Shown one piece after another: positions 6,882 to 15,326 of a stretch of DNA of 40,770 nt. The position numbers and the translations under genes were made by a program. Source of the stretch: B2-G16 sp964528085. GTDB taxonomy: Bacteria; Bipolaricaulota; Bipolaricaulia; UBA7950; UBA9294. The stretch lies in NCBI GenBank assembly GCA_964528085.1, contig CAZGRE010000010.1, forward strand, positions 1-40,770, written 5' to 3'. The notes under the pieces were generated by a model, which searched no databases, was not told where the DNA came from, and saw nothing but the letters and a program-made list of their open reading frames with translations. The number at the start of each line of letters is the position of its first letter. Within the stretch, counting starts at the first letter, position 1.

Positions 6882-8155
6882 CAGTCGTACACCACGGAGT
6901 GGGGGTCCTTCAGACAGGAGAGGAACTCGTCGCGGAATCGATCGAGGGCGCTTCTCACCGGGAGGATCACCGATTTTCCCAAGGGACAGAGGGATGCGAC
7001 CTCCATCGTCTCTGCCACGGAGAGGATCAGATCGATATCCGACTCCCTACCCTCTCCGATGAGTATCCGCTTGGAGATGGCGACGATGCTCGCCGTCCCG
7101 GCGCGGCAGGGGGCGCACTGGCCGCACGACTCGTGCTCGAAGAACCGGAGGATCCCATGGAGGATCTCGGGGATGAACCCATCCTCGTCGATCACGAGGA
7201 TCGCCCCCGAGCCGAGGACGGCTCCGTGCCCGCTCAGGCTCTCGAAGTCGACCCCGATGTCGAGCTCGTCCGGGGAGAGGAACGCCCCTGCCGCCCCGCC
7301 GATGAGGACCGCCTTCAGCCCCCTTCCGTCCCTGACACCCCCGGCGAAGTCGTCGATCAGCGAACGGATGGACGTTCCCATCTCCACCTCGACCGCCTTC
7401 GGTCCGTTCACAGCCCCGAAGATCGGGCAGACCTTCGTCCCCGGGGAGGTCTCGGTCCCGAACGAGCGGAACCAATCCGCCCCCCGGTTTATGATCGGTG
7501 GGATGTTGGCGAGCGTCTCGACGTTGTTGACGACGGTCGGTCTCCCCCACAGCCCGGCCTGACCCGGATACGGCGGCTTCAGCCGGGGATAGCCACGCTT
7601 CCCCTCCATCGATTCGATCAGGGCCGTCTCCTCGCCGCAGACGTACGAGCCGGCTCCCCGCTTGACCTCGACGTCGAACGATATGTCGCTCCCCAAGATC
7701 CGCCCGCCGAGGAGATCCGCCTCCCTGGCGGATGCGATCGCCTTTGTGAGGATCTCGATCGATCGCGTGTATTCGCCGCGTAGGTAGACGTACCCCTTCC
7801 TCGCCCCGATCGCATAACCGGCGAGGATCATCCCTTCGATCAGGCGGTGCGGATCGCCCTCGAGGATCAACCGGTCCTTGAACGTCCCCGGCTCCCCCTC
7901 GTCTGCGTTGCAGATCAGGTATTTCTCCCCGTCTGGGGAGACGAGCGACCACTTCCTCCCGGTCGGGAACCCGGCCCCGCCCCGGCCGCGGAGGCCGGAC
8001 CGATCGACCTCATCCACTATCCTCTCAGGGGGGATCCCTTCATCGATCACCTTCTTGACCGCGGCGTACGCCCCGGCGGCGATCGCCTCATCGAGGCTCT
8101 CCGGGTCGATCTGGCCGACGTTCTCAAGGACGATACGGACCTCTTCGTTAGGCAT
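6881..8155 (-). CDS. hoxF: NAD-linked hydrogenase flavoprotein subunit HoxF (NuoF-like)
   Basis: This 424-residue protein is the diaphorase flavoprotein that passes electrons between NAD(H) and the Fe-S chain of the hydrogenase. It contains the FMN/NADH site GLRGRGGAGFPTGRKW (about residues 55-70), the CNADEGEPGTFKDR loop, SYVCGEETALIESMEG, and the C-terminal [4Fe-4S] (N3) ligands ESCGQCAPCRAG plus a distant SLCPLG. It has neither the extra N-terminal 2Fe-2S domain nor the C-terminal ferredoxin domains seen in HydB/HndC-type subunits, in keeping with separate HoxE and HoxU. It overlaps hoxE by 8 bp and is the last gene of the hox operon. Confidence 0.92.
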   Translation of the reverse strand: MPNEEVRIVLENVGQIDPESLDEAIAAGAYAAVKKVIDEGIPPERIVDEVDRSGLRGRGGAGFPTGRKWSLVSPDGEKYLICNADEGEPGTFKDRLILEGDPHRLIEGMILAGYAIGARKGYVYLRGEYTRSIEILTKAIASAREADLLGGRILGSDISFDVEVKRGAGSYVCGEETALIESMEGKRGYPRLKPPYPGQAGLWGRPTVVNNVETLANIPPIINRGADWFRSFGTETSPGTKVCPIFGAVNGPKAVEVEMGTSIRSLIDDFAGGVRDGRGLKAVLIGGAAGAFLSPDELDIGVDFESLSGHGAVLGSGAILVIDEDGFIPEILHGILRFFEHESCGQCAPCRAGTASIVAISKRILIGEGRESDIDLILSVAETMEVASLCPLGKSVILPVRSALDRFRDEFLSCLKDPHSVVYD

Positions 8156-8612
8156 CTTCCCCCCTTAACCCGGCAAGGATCTCATCGAGCCGGTCTTCCG
8201 TCACGCTCTCGTACACAGTCTTATCGATCATCACCGCCGGGGCTCCGGCGCAGGCGCCGAGGCAGGAGGTCGTCTCCAGGGTGAACAGGCCGTCCTCGCT
8301 CGTCTCGCCGACCTCGACCCCGAGCTTCTCCTTCAGGAAGGCGATCAGCCGTTCGCCCCCGGCGAGGAGGCAGGGGGGCGATTCGCAGACCCGGATGATA
8401 TGGACCCCGCGCGGCTTCAGGCTGAACATGGTGTAGAACGATGCGGTGCTGACGACGCGCGAGAGGGGTATCCCGACGTGGTCGGCTGCGGCGCGGAGGG
8501 CCTCGGCCCGCAGGTAGTTCCGCGGCTCCTCGTCCTGGATCTCGTGGAGGATGTCGAGGAGGTGCTCGGGTGAGCGCGGATACTTCGTTAGGATTCCACT
8601 TATATCAGCCAT
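8148..8612 (-). CDS. hoxE: NAD-linked hydrogenase 2Fe-2S subunit HoxE (NuoE-like)
   Basis: The 154-residue product has the NuoE/24-kDa thioredoxin-like fold: an N-terminal helical bundle (RSPEHLLDILHEIQDE), the VVSTASFYTMFSLKPRG segment, and four ligand cysteines for one [2Fe-2S] cluster in CESPPC and CLGAC. It partners HoxF in the diaphorase module. The start at 8612 (MADIS) is preceded by GGGAGAAG, better than the ATG at 8636. It overlaps hoxW upstream and hoxF downstream by 8 bp each, which points to translational coupling. Confidence 0.92.
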   Translation of the reverse strand: MADISGILTKYPRSPEHLLDILHEIQDEEPRNYLRAEALRAAADHVGIPLSRVVSTASFYTMFSLKPRGVHIIRVCESPPCLLAGGERLIAFLKEKLGVEVGETSEDGLFTLETTSCLGACAGAPAVMIDKTVYESVTEDRLDEILAGLRGEDA

Positions 8613-9045
8613 CTTCTCCCTTCCGTTTCGCTTCATCGAGCCACTCGGCGAGGAGGGCTTTTGCCTCGGGGAGGAGGGACTCCGCCTCGCTGCTCAGCTC
8701 CTCACCGAGCCCGAACGATCTTCCCGGGATGCTGAGTGCCCACGCATCCGGGGCCCTTCCGTACAACTTCTCTGTCAGGGCGAGGAGGCCGGACGGCCCG
8801 AGGGCGTGCCCGATCCCTCCCGGTTCAGCCGGACGGAGGGGATCTATCCGGACCCCGTCTCCGAGGAGGGATGCATCGACGAACAGGACCCGGTCCGCCG
8901 CCCTCAGCCGCTCGGCGAGCTCCGGGGTCAGCTGCGGGACGGCGATCGTCTCCACGTCGTCCGGCGGTTCGATCGATTCGACGAGGAGCGGTCCAATCCC
9001 ATCGTCCTGGCGTATCCGATTCCCTATCCCTATCACCAGCTGCAT
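8605..9045 (-). CDS. hoxW: hydrogenase maturation protease HoxW (HycI/HyaD family)
   Basis: This 146-residue endopeptidase removes the C-terminal tail of the hydrogenase large subunit after Ni insertion. The sequence has the family hallmarks: GIGNRIRQDDGIGPLLVE at the N-terminus with the nickel-sensing Asp/Glu positions, VLFVDASLLGD in the middle with the second acidic ligand, and an ALSIPGRSFG loop where many members have a His-rich H-x-L motif. The start at 9045 is chosen because GGAGG lies seven bases upstream; a second ATG at 9051 is too close. It sits between hoxH and hoxE, and HoxH (H in DPCLSCSVH followed by 24 residues) is its obvious substrate. It is the only such protease in the window and may also serve MvhA. 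Confidence 0.85.
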   Translation of the reverse strand: MQLVIGIGNRIRQDDGIGPLLVESIEPPDDVETIAVPQLTPELAERLRAADRVLFVDASLLGDGVRIDPLRPAEPGGIGHALGPSGLLALTEKLYGRAPDAWALSIPGRSFGLGEELSSEAESLLPEAKALLAEWLDEAKRKGEDG

Positions 9046-9059
9046 CTTCATCCCTCCGA

Positions 9060-10481
9060 TCAGCCCTCCCGAACGAGCCTCCGGACGAGGTTCCCGTCCG
9101 GATCGACGATGTCGAGGCGCAGCGGCATCCTCCCGACGGCGTGCACCGAGCAGGAGAGGCAAGGGTCGTAGGCGCGGATCCCCCCTTCGATCCGGTTCAG
9201 GATCCCCTCCGTGACCCTCCCTTCCGTTATGTACGCCCGTGCGATCTCGCGGACGGTCGCGTTCATCGCCAGGTTGTTGTGCCCGGTCGACACGATGAAC
9301 TCCGCCTCCTCGATCAGGCCGTTCTCATCGACGCGGTAGCGGTGGAAGAGGGTCCCGCGCGGGGCCTCGTGCACTCCTATCCCTTCCCTCTCGTTGATCC
9401 CCGCCTCAGAGCGGATCTTCGTGGAGAGTATTCGATCGTCCTCCAGTAGCCTCTCCATCCGTTCGATCGCCGCTAGGATCTCGATGAGGCGGGTGTAGTG
9501 GTAGTCGATCGTCCTCCCCGAGCGACCGCCCGATAGCCCTCGGAACTCCTCGAGCTCGCTGTCGGCGAGCGGGGTGCCGAACCGCTCGCACACGTTCACC
9601 CTCCCGAGCGGACCGACCCGATAGGCCCCGTCCGGGTAGCCGAGCGGCTTGTAGAACGGGAACTTGAGGTAGGTCCATTCCTCAGACGCCTCGGCGATTA
9701 TCTCGCGGTATCGGGAGGGGTCGTAGCGATCGACGACGATCTTCCCGTCCGGGTCGACGATCCTCAGGTACCCGGAGTAGTGCTCCCATTCCCCCTCCTC
9801 GCCGACGAGCCCCATGTACATCGTCGGGATATCCCCGAGACAGGCGCGTGCATCGAGGTCGAACGCGGATTTGAAGAGGTCGATCGTCCTTCTGATCGTC
9901 TCCTTCGCCTCGGGAAGGCCCTCGATGATCCACCTGCGACCAGCCTCGGTCAGCGGCCGGTTCACCCCGCCGGGGACGGCCCACGCCGGATGGATCCTCT
10001 TCCCCCCGAGCCGGTCGATCACCCCCTGCCCGAACGCGCGGAGGCGTATCCCGGCGCGGACGAGGTCAGGCTCCGCCCCTGCCAGGCCGATCACGTTCCT
10101 CCCCTTCGGGTCGGAATCCCAGCCGAGGAGGAGGTCGGGTGCCGAGAGGTAGAAGAAGCTGAGGGCATGCGATTGGACGAGTTGTCCGAGGTTCATCAGC
10201 CGGCGGAGGAGCTCGGCCGTCTTCGGGATCCTGACGGCGAGTATCGCATCGCACGCCTTCGCCGATGCCAATATGTGGCTGATCGGGCAGATCCCGCAGA
10301 TCCGCGCCGTCAGGCTCGGCATCTCCCACAGGGTCCGTCCCTCGCAGAACTTCTCAAACCCGCGCAGCTCGGTGACGTGAAACCGGGCGTCGCTGACGTT
10401 CCCGTCCTCGTCGAGAAGGATCGTTATCTTCGCGTGCCCTTCGATCCTCGTCACCGGGTCGATCAGAACCTGTCGCTCCAT
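9060..10481 (-). CDS. hoxH: [NiFe]-hydrogenase large subunit HoxH (group 3d)
   Basis: The 473-residue catalytic subunit of the bidirectional NAD-linked hydrogenase. It opens with VLIDPVTRIEGHAKI, has the L1 motif RICGICPISH (Ni-Fe ligand cysteines near residue 62) and the L2 motif DPCLSCSVH near the C-terminus, giving all four Cys ligands of the Ni-Fe(CN)2CO site. A C-terminal extension after the His indicates a precursor cleaved by HoxW. Motif spelling and gene neighbourhood (HoxU, Y, W, E, F) place it in group 3d. It is soluble and cytoplasmic. The gene follows hoxY by 9 bp. Confidence 0.95.
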   Translation of the reverse strand: MERQVLIDPVTRIEGHAKITILLDEDGNVSDARFHVTELRGFEKFCEGRTLWEMPSLTARICGICPISHILASAKACDAILAVRIPKTAELLRRLMNLGQLVQSHALSFFYLSAPDLLLGWDSDPKGRNVIGLAGAEPDLVRAGIRLRAFGQGVIDRLGGKRIHPAWAVPGGVNRPLTEAGRRWIIEGLPEAKETIRRTIDLFKSAFDLDARACLGDIPTMYMGLVGEEGEWEHYSGYLRIVDPDGKIVVDRYDPSRYREIIAEASEEWTYLKFPFYKPLGYPDGAYRVGPLGRVNVCERFGTPLADSELEEFRGLSGGRSGRTIDYHYTRLIEILAAIERMERLLEDDRILSTKIRSEAGINEREGIGVHEAPRGTLFHRYRVDENGLIEEAEFIVSTGHNNLAMNATVREIARAYITEGRVTEGILNRIEGGIRAYDPCLSCSVHAVGRMPLRLDIVDPDGNLVRRLVREG

Positions 10482-10490
10482 TCCCTCCTC

Positions 10491-11027
10491 CTAACCGAAC
10501 CTGAGATCCTCGCCGACGAGTTCGGGCTCCTCTCCGTCCAGCAGGGAGAGGAGCGCCTTCGCTATCACCCGCGCCGGCGGGGGGCAGCCGTGGATGAAGT
10601 AGTCGACGTCTATTACCTCGTGAAGCGGACGGACGCGCCGGAGGAGGCGGGGGACGACCTCGTTCGGGATCGCCCCGTTCGCCGTGGCGGCCGGCCCGTA
10701 GATCTCCTCGATCATCCGATCGGGGGGGATTCCGTTCCGGAGGGCGGGTATGTTCCCCGTCACGGCGCAGTCGCCGAGCGCGACGACGATCTTCGAGCAC
10801 CTCCGCGCCTTCCGTGCGACCTCGAGGTGCTCCTCGTTCGCCACCGCCCCCTCGATCAGGGTGACGTCGATCCCCTCCTCCGGGAACTCCTTGATGTCGG
10901 TGAGGGGGCTCTTGCACAGCTCGATCCGACCGGCGATATCGAGGAGTGTCTCGTCGATGTCGAGGAGCGACATGTGACACCCGGAGCACCCGCTCAGCCA
11001 TACGGTGGCAAGGCGGATCTTAGACAT
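10491..11027 (-). CDS. hoxY: [NiFe]-hydrogenase small subunit HoxY
   Basis: This 178-residue small subunit carries one proximal [4Fe-4S] cluster: the ligands are visible in WLSGCSGCHMSL, in VALGDCAVTG and in IHGCPPP. It has no twin-arginine signal and no C-terminal ferredoxin extension, as usual for HoxY, so it is a short cytoplasmic form. The ATG at 11027 has AGGAG upstream and lies inside the end of hoxU (8-bp overlap, ATGTCTAA). It conducts electrons from HoxH to HoxU. Confidence 0.93.
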   Translation of the reverse strand: MSKIRLATVWLSGCSGCHMSLLDIDETLLDIAGRIELCKSPLTDIKEFPEEGIDVTLIEGAVANEEHLEVARKARRCSKIVVALGDCAVTGNIPALRNGIPPDRMIEEIYGPAATANGAIPNEVVPRLLRRVRPLHEVIDVDYFIHGCPPPARVIAKALLSLLDGEEPELVGEDLRFG

Positions 11028-11727
11028 CGGTTCTCCTTTCGAGAAGCTCGGCGACGAGTTCGGGCGATCTCTCCATCTCCGCTGTCGCCTTCCCCTTGAG
11101 GACGATCGCGCCGGTAGGGCAGACCTCGACGCACTTCCCACAGCCGGTGCACGACTCCGCCTCCCCCCAGTCGATATCGAGGTCGGTGATCACACGGACC
11201 GCCCTCCCCCGATCGGCGAAGTCCCACGTGTGCGCCCCTTCCACCTCCGCGCAGACGCGGACGCATCGCCCGCACAATACGCAGCGGTCGCGATCGATCA
11301 GAAACCGCGGATGGGAAGCGTCGATCCGGTTGCGGGGGTAGGAGTAGGGTACGCGCACCTCCTCCATCCCGAGCTCGCAGGCGAGGTCTTGGAGCTCGCA
11401 GTTTCCGCTCGAGACGCAGAACGAGCAGATATGGTTCCCCTCGGCGAAGATCAGTTCAAGGACCGTCCGACGGTGCTCCTCGATCTCCGCGGTCTTGGTC
11501 AGGACCTTCATACCGTCCGCGATGCGGGTGGTGCAGGAGGTGACGAGCTCCCCCCCGACATCCACGAGGCAGAGCCGGCAGACCCCGACGTCGCTCAGGC
11601 CGTCGAGATGACAGAGGGTCGGGATCCTGATCCCGTTCTCCTTCGCCACCTCGAGGATCGTCCTCCCCCGCTCGGTCACGATCCTTCGTCCGTCGATCGT
11701 GATCGTGACCGTCTCCTTCTTATCCAT
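11020..11727 (-). CDS. hoxU: NAD-linked hydrogenase Fe-S subunit HoxU (NuoG N-terminal type)
   Basis: The 235-residue product is an electron wire between HoxY and HoxF. In order it has a plant-type [2Fe-2S] domain (CHLDGLSDVGVCRLC, with a further Cys in VTSC), the His/Cys-ligated [4Fe-4S] segment GNHICSFCVSSGNCELQ, and a two-cluster ferredoxin domain (CVLCGRCVRVC and CTGCGKCVEVCP). This layout equals HoxU or the first 230 residues of NuoG. The start at 11727 has GGAGG seven bases upstream. It is the first gene of the hox operon, 66 bp after apgM, and no clear promoter is visible in that gap, so hox may be cotranscribed with apgM. Confidence 0.93.
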   Translation of the reverse strand: MDKKETVTITIDGRRIVTERGRTILEVAKENGIRIPTLCHLDGLSDVGVCRLCLVDVGGELVTSCTTRIADGMKVLTKTAEIEEHRRTVLELIFAEGNHICSFCVSSGNCELQDLACELGMEEVRVPYSYPRNRIDASHPRFLIDRDRCVLCGRCVRVCAEVEGAHTWDFADRGRAVRVITDLDIDWGEAESCTGCGKCVEVCPTGAIVLKGKATAEMERSPELVAELLERRTDV

Positions 11728-11793
11728 ACGGTCTCCTCCCTCCATCGATCTCTGGTCTGGATGATCGGTACGAATTCGGAACCATCCTCGGAT

Positions 11794-13041
11794 TTAGGAG
11801 CCGAACTTCGGGCTCCAGTTGCAGTAGCCGAGGAGGATCGGGAGGACCATCCCGCTGAACCGGCCGAGGCCGCCTCCCCCGGCCGCCCGTTCGCTGAACC
11901 GCCTCGTTTCATCCGGTAAGACGTTCGACCCGGCGAACAGGACCGGGACCGGCTCAGCGGTGTGATCGCCGAAATCGATCGGGGTCGTGTGATCCCCGGT
12001 GAACGCGAGGTGGACCCTCCCCGATTCGACCGCTCCGATCAGCCCTCCGATCAGCTCCCGATCGATCCGCTCGATGAACGCGCGCTTCGCCTCGGCGTTC
12101 CTGTCGTGGGCGGCGTTGTCTGTCCCCTTGACGTGGATGAAGACGTAGTCGTAGTCGTCAAGCGCGCGAAGCGCCGCTTTTGCCTTTGCAGAGAGGTCCG
12201 TGTCAAGGCCGCCGGTCGCCCCTTTCACATCGATCGGCTCCATCCCGCAGGCGAGCGCGATCCCGCGGTAGAGGGCCCCGCCGGCTATCACCGCACCGTG
12301 GACCCCGTAGATCGAGGAGATCGGCTCGAGGTGAGGGAGATCCGAGCTCCCCCGCAGGAGGATGACGTTCGCCGGCGGCTTCCCTTCCGCCGCCCGCCTC
12401 CGGTTGATCTCGAGGTCTTTGAGGGCTTCGTAACTCCGCCTGGTCACCTCGTTCACCGCCGCCGCCGTCCGTTCGGCAGCGGCGTCGCCCGGGGTTAATG
12501 GGATCGACCGGCTGACGGGCTCATCTGTCTTGTGCGGATCGGTCTCGCTCACCCGTCGTGAGAGTCCCTCCCCGCGGAGGAGGAGGGCGCCGCGATGTTC
12601 GGTGCTCGCGCGGAAACGGACTTGAACGCCGTTCACATCGGTGAGTTTCATCCCGTCGAGGGCTGCTTCGAGCTCCTCCTGGCCGGATTCGATCCTCCCG
12701 GCGCGGCGGTCGACGACGCGGAGAACCCCCCCCGTCTCCTCGACGGTGGCGAAGTTCGCCCGGAAGCAGACGTCACCTTTTCGTACATCTAAACCGATCC
12801 CGAGGCATTCGAAGACCCCGCGTCCGGTGTAGACCTCGTAGGGGTTGTAGCCGAGGAGGGATAGATGTGCTGTGTCGCTCCCCGGTCGGATCCCCGGTCC
12901 GATCGGGTCGACGAGGCCGACCGCTCCCCGTTCCGCCAGCCTATCGAGGTTCGGCGTCGCCGCCGCTTCGAGGCACGTCTCCCCGGCAAGGTCGCTCGGC
13001 CGTCCTCCGAGGCCATCGGCGATGATCAAGATCCCTTTCAC
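11794..13041 (-). CDS. apgM: 2,3-bisphosphoglycerate-independent phosphoglycerate mutase, archaeal type
   Basis: The glycolytic/gluconeogenic enzyme interconverts 3- and 2-phosphoglycerate. At 415 residues it is the short ApgM form of the alkaline-phosphatase superfamily. The metal-binding start IIADGLGGRPSDL, the catalytic Ser motif GSDTAHLSLLGY, and the C-terminal metal ligands in KGTDNAAHDRN and FTGDHTTPIDFGDHT are all present. ApgM occurs widely in anaerobic bacteria as well as archaea, so it does not itself prove transfer. The start codon is GTG at 13041, with AAGGAAGG upstream. It faces sucC across a 137-bp divergent gap. Confidence 0.93.
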   Translation of the reverse strand: MKGILIIADGLGGRPSDLAGETCLEAAATPNLDRLAERGAVGLVDPIGPGIRPGSDTAHLSLLGYNPYEVYTGRGVFECLGIGLDVRKGDVCFRANFATVEETGGVLRVVDRRAGRIESGQEELEAALDGMKLTDVNGVQVRFRASTEHRGALLLRGEGLSRRVSETDPHKTDEPVSRSIPLTPGDAAAERTAAAVNEVTRRSYEALKDLEINRRRAAEGKPPANVILLRGSSDLPHLEPISSIYGVHGAVIAGGALYRGIALACGMEPIDVKGATGGLDTDLSAKAKAALRALDDYDYVFIHVKGTDNAAHDRNAEAKRAFIERIDRELIGGLIGAVESGRVHLAFTGDHTTPIDFGDHTAEPVPVLFAGSNVLPDETRRFSERAAGGGGLGRFSGMVLPILLGYCNWSPKFGS

Positions 13042-13120
13042 TTGTTTTACCTTCCTTGCGAGATTCTCGTACGGTATCCGACCGGCTGGCCGTTTTCAAC
13101 GCTCACCGCCGGTTAGGGAC

Positions 13121-13150
13121 TTGATCGGAAACGGGGTGTGCGCATACTTT
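13121..13150 (+). promoter_or_regulatory. weak promoter-like site before sucC
   Basis: TTGATC (13121-13126) and TACTTT (13145-13150) are 18 bp apart; four and three consensus bases match. It is the best candidate in the divergent apgM-sucC gap but is weak. Confidence 0.22.
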
Positions 13151-13178
13151 TCACAATCGCTCGACGAGGAGGGATCGG

Positions 13179-14339
13179 ATGCGGATCCACGAATACCAGG
13201 CGAAGCGGCTGTTCGCTGAATACGGGATTCCGGTTGCACCATCGCGGGTGGCGGAGAGCGTGGGCGAAGCGGTCGGTGCGGCGGCGGGCCTCGGGTTTCC
13301 GGTCGTCGTGAAGGCGCAGATCCACGCCGGCGGCCGCGGGAAGGCGGGAGGGGTGGTCCTCGCGGAAGGGGAGGAGGAGGTACGCGCGGCGGCGAGCCGG
13401 CTCCTCGGCCGGCCGCTCGTAACGCATCAGACAGGCCCGGCCGGCCGGATCGTCAGGAAGCTCCTCGTGGAGAGGGCGGCGCAGATCGAGGAGGAGCTCT
13501 ACCTGGGGATGACGATCGACCGCTCGCAGCGAAGGATCGTCGTCATGGCGAGCCGCTCGGGCGGGGTCGATATCGAGGAGGTCGCCAAGGTCGATAGAGC
13601 GGCCGTCCTCAGGGAGACGGTCGACCCGGCGTTCGGGCTCCGTCCGTTCCAGGCGTTCCGCCTCGCCCACAGGCTGGGGGTCTCATCCGCAAGGGAGACG
13701 GCGAGGGTGATCCGCGCCCTCTACCGGGTCTTCACCGAGCTTGACTGCACCCTGGCCGAGATAAACCCGCTCGCCCTCGGTCCGGACGGCTCCCCGCTCG
13801 CGGTCGACGCCAAGCTGAACCTCGACGACAACGGCCTCTATCGTCATCCCGATTTCGCCCGGCTCCGCGATCTGAACGAGGAGGACCCCCTTGAGGTTGA
13901 GGCGTCCGCCGTCGGCCTGAACTACGTCAAGATGACGGGGAACGTCGGATGCCTGGTGAACGGGGCGGGGCTGGCGATGGCGACGATGGATCTGATCAAG
14001 CACGTCGGCGCCGAGCCGGCGAACTTCCTCGACGTCGGAGGGGGGGCGACAGCGGAGATGATCGAGAAGGGGTTCGAGATCCTCTTATCCGATCCCGACG
14101 TCCGCGCCGTGTTTATAAACATCTTCGGCGGGATCCTCCGCTGCGATCTCCTCGCCGAGGGGGTCGTCGCCGCTGCGAGGAGGGTGAAGATCGACGTCCC
14201 GGTGATCGTCAGGCTCGAGGGGACGAACGTCGATGAGGGGCGGAGGATCCTCGACTCGTCCGGCCTTGAGTTCGAGACCGCGGCCGACTTAAAGGAGGCG
14301 GCGCGGCTCGTCGCCGAGGCGGTGAAGGAGGGGGTATGA
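13179..14339 (+). CDS. sucC: succinyl-CoA synthetase (ADP/GDP-forming), beta subunit
   Basis: This 386-residue subunit holds the ATP-grasp nucleotide site and, with SucD, interconverts succinate + CoA + NTP and succinyl-CoA. It begins MRIHEYQAKRLFAEYGIPV, typical of SucC, has VVVKAQIHAGGRGKAGGV in the ATP-grasp domain, the metal-binding EINPLAL, and the C-terminal CoA-ligase domain with VNGAGLAMATMD, NFLDVGGGA and FINIFGGILRCD. The end reads VRLEGTNVDEGRRIL. Overlap of 4 bp with sucD (ATGA) shows coupling. In this neighbourhood it probably runs from succinate to succinyl-CoA, feeding the downstream Kor complex. Confidence 0.95.
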   Translation: MRIHEYQAKRLFAEYGIPVAPSRVAESVGEAVGAAAGLGFPVVVKAQIHAGGRGKAGGVVLAEGEEEVRAAASRLLGRPLVTHQTGPAGRIVRKLLVERAAQIEEELYLGMTIDRSQRRIVVMASRSGGVDIEEVAKVDRAAVLRETVDPAFGLRPFQAFRLAHRLGVSSARETARVIRALYRVFTELDCTLAEINPLALGPDGSPLAVDAKLNLDDNGLYRHPDFARLRDLNEEDPLEVEASAVGLNYVKMTGNVGCLVNGAGLAMATMDLIKHVGAEPANFLDVGGGATAEMIEKGFEILLSDPDVRAVFINIFGGILRCDLLAEGVVAAARRVKIDVPVIVRLEGTNVDEGRRILDSSGLEFETAADLKEAARLVAEAVKEGV

Positions 14340-15208
14340 GCATACTGATCGATGAGGAGACGCGGGCGATCGTTCAAGGGATCACCGGGAACGAGGGGCG
14401 GTTCCACACCCGCCAGATGCTCGATTACGGGACGAAGATCGTCGGGGGTGTGACCCCGGGGAAGGGAGGGGAGAGGGTCGAAGGGGTCCCTGTCTTCGAT
14501 ACGGTCTCGGAGGCCGTCTCCGCGACCGGGGCGGATGCCTCGATCATCTTCGTCCCACCCGCCTTCGCCCCCGATGCGATCATGGAGGCGGCCGAGGCCG
14601 GGATAGGGCTCGTCGTCTGTCTGACCGAAGGGATACCGGTGAACGACATGCTCCTTGTCCGCCGCTACCTCGACCTGCATGGGACGACCCTGATCGGACC
14701 GAACACCCCTGGCCTGATCAGCCCCGGCCGGTCGAAGCTCGGGGTGATGGCCGGCTACATCCATAAGCCGGGGTCGATCGGAATCCTCTCCCGGAGCGGG
14801 ACGTTGACCTACGAGGTCGTCCATCAGCTAACCCGGCTCGGCCTCGGACAGTCGACGTGCGTCGGGATCGGTGGGGATCAGATCATCGGCCGCTCGTTCG
14901 CCGATCTCCTCCCGCTGTTCGAGGAGGATCCGCAGACCGAGGGGATCGTCCTCATCGGCGAGATAGGCGGGACGGCCGAGGAGGAGGCGGCGGAGGTGAT
15001 CTCGGAGCGGGTGAAAAAGCCGGTCGTCTCGTTCATCGCCGGGAGGACGGCACCGCCGGGGAGGAGGATGGGGCACGCCGGGGCGATCGTCACCGGGAGG
15101 AGCGGAACGGCGGAGACGAAGATCGCAGCCCTCCGGGATGCCGGGGTCGCGGTCGCCGACACCCCGGCCGAGATCGGCGAGCTCGTCGCCGCCCGTCTCA
15201 AATCCTGA
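14336..15208 (+). CDS. sucD: succinyl-CoA synthetase, alpha subunit
   Basis: The 290-residue alpha subunit binds CoA and carries the phosphohistidine. It contains the N-terminal CoA-binding Rossmann part (IVQGITGNEGRFHTRQML, GGVTPGKGG), the GPNTPGLISPG loop, the SRSGTLTYE segment, GIGGDQIIG, and the active-site RMGHAGAIV with His near residue 249. Length and motifs are standard. It ends 31 bp before the promoter of the following large operon. Confidence 0.95.
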   Translation: MSILIDEETRAIVQGITGNEGRFHTRQMLDYGTKIVGGVTPGKGGERVEGVPVFDTVSEAVSATGADASIIFVPPAFAPDAIMEAAEAGIGLVVCLTEGIPVNDMLLVRRYLDLHGTTLIGPNTPGLISPGRSKLGVMAGYIHKPGSIGILSRSGTLTYEVVHQLTRLGLGQSTCVGIGGDQIIGRSFADLLPLFEEDPQTEGIVLIGEIGGTAEEEAAEVISERVKKPVVSFIAGRTAPPGRRMGHAGAIVTGRSGTAETKIAALRDAGVAVADTPAEIGELVAARLKS

Positions 15209-15239
15209 GACAAAAGACATGGACAATCGTCACCCGATC

Positions 15240-15268
15240 TAGACATGTCCCCTGTCCGGGCCTATGAT
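15240..15268 (+). promoter_or_regulatory. strong sigma-70-like promoter of the kor/hdr/mvh/frd operon
   Basis: TAGACA (15240-15245) and TATGAT (15263-15268) are separated by exactly 17 bp, each matching five of six consensus bases. A start near 15275 would give a leader of about 50 nt before the korC start. This is the best promoter in the window's central part and separates sucCD from the long operon. Confidence 0.6.
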
Positions 15269-15300
15269 ACCGTGAACCAGATTTCTGAAACCCGGAGGTA

Positions 15301-15317
15301 TTCTCACATAGTGAGAA
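15301..15317. promoter_or_regulatory. operator-like palindrome in the korC leader
   Basis: TTCTCACATAGTGAGAA is a perfect 7-bp inverted repeat with a 3-bp spacer. It lies about 26 bp downstream of the predicted transcription start and just after a GGAGG at 15293-15297. That position suits a repressor operator or an RNA hairpin acting on translation. No regulator gene is adjacent. Confidence 0.45.
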
Positions 15318-15326
15318 AACCATGCT

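Noticed and set aside
9780..11099. 439-codon plus-strand ORF antisense to hoxH/hoxY
   Set aside because: Low-complexity Arg/Pro/Asp-rich composition typical of the shadow frame in GC-rich DNA; the minus strand carries complete hydrogenase motifs.
15209..15239. GGACA/TGTCC inverted repeat after sucD as a terminator
   Set aside because: Arms are only five bases with a long loop and no T-run.
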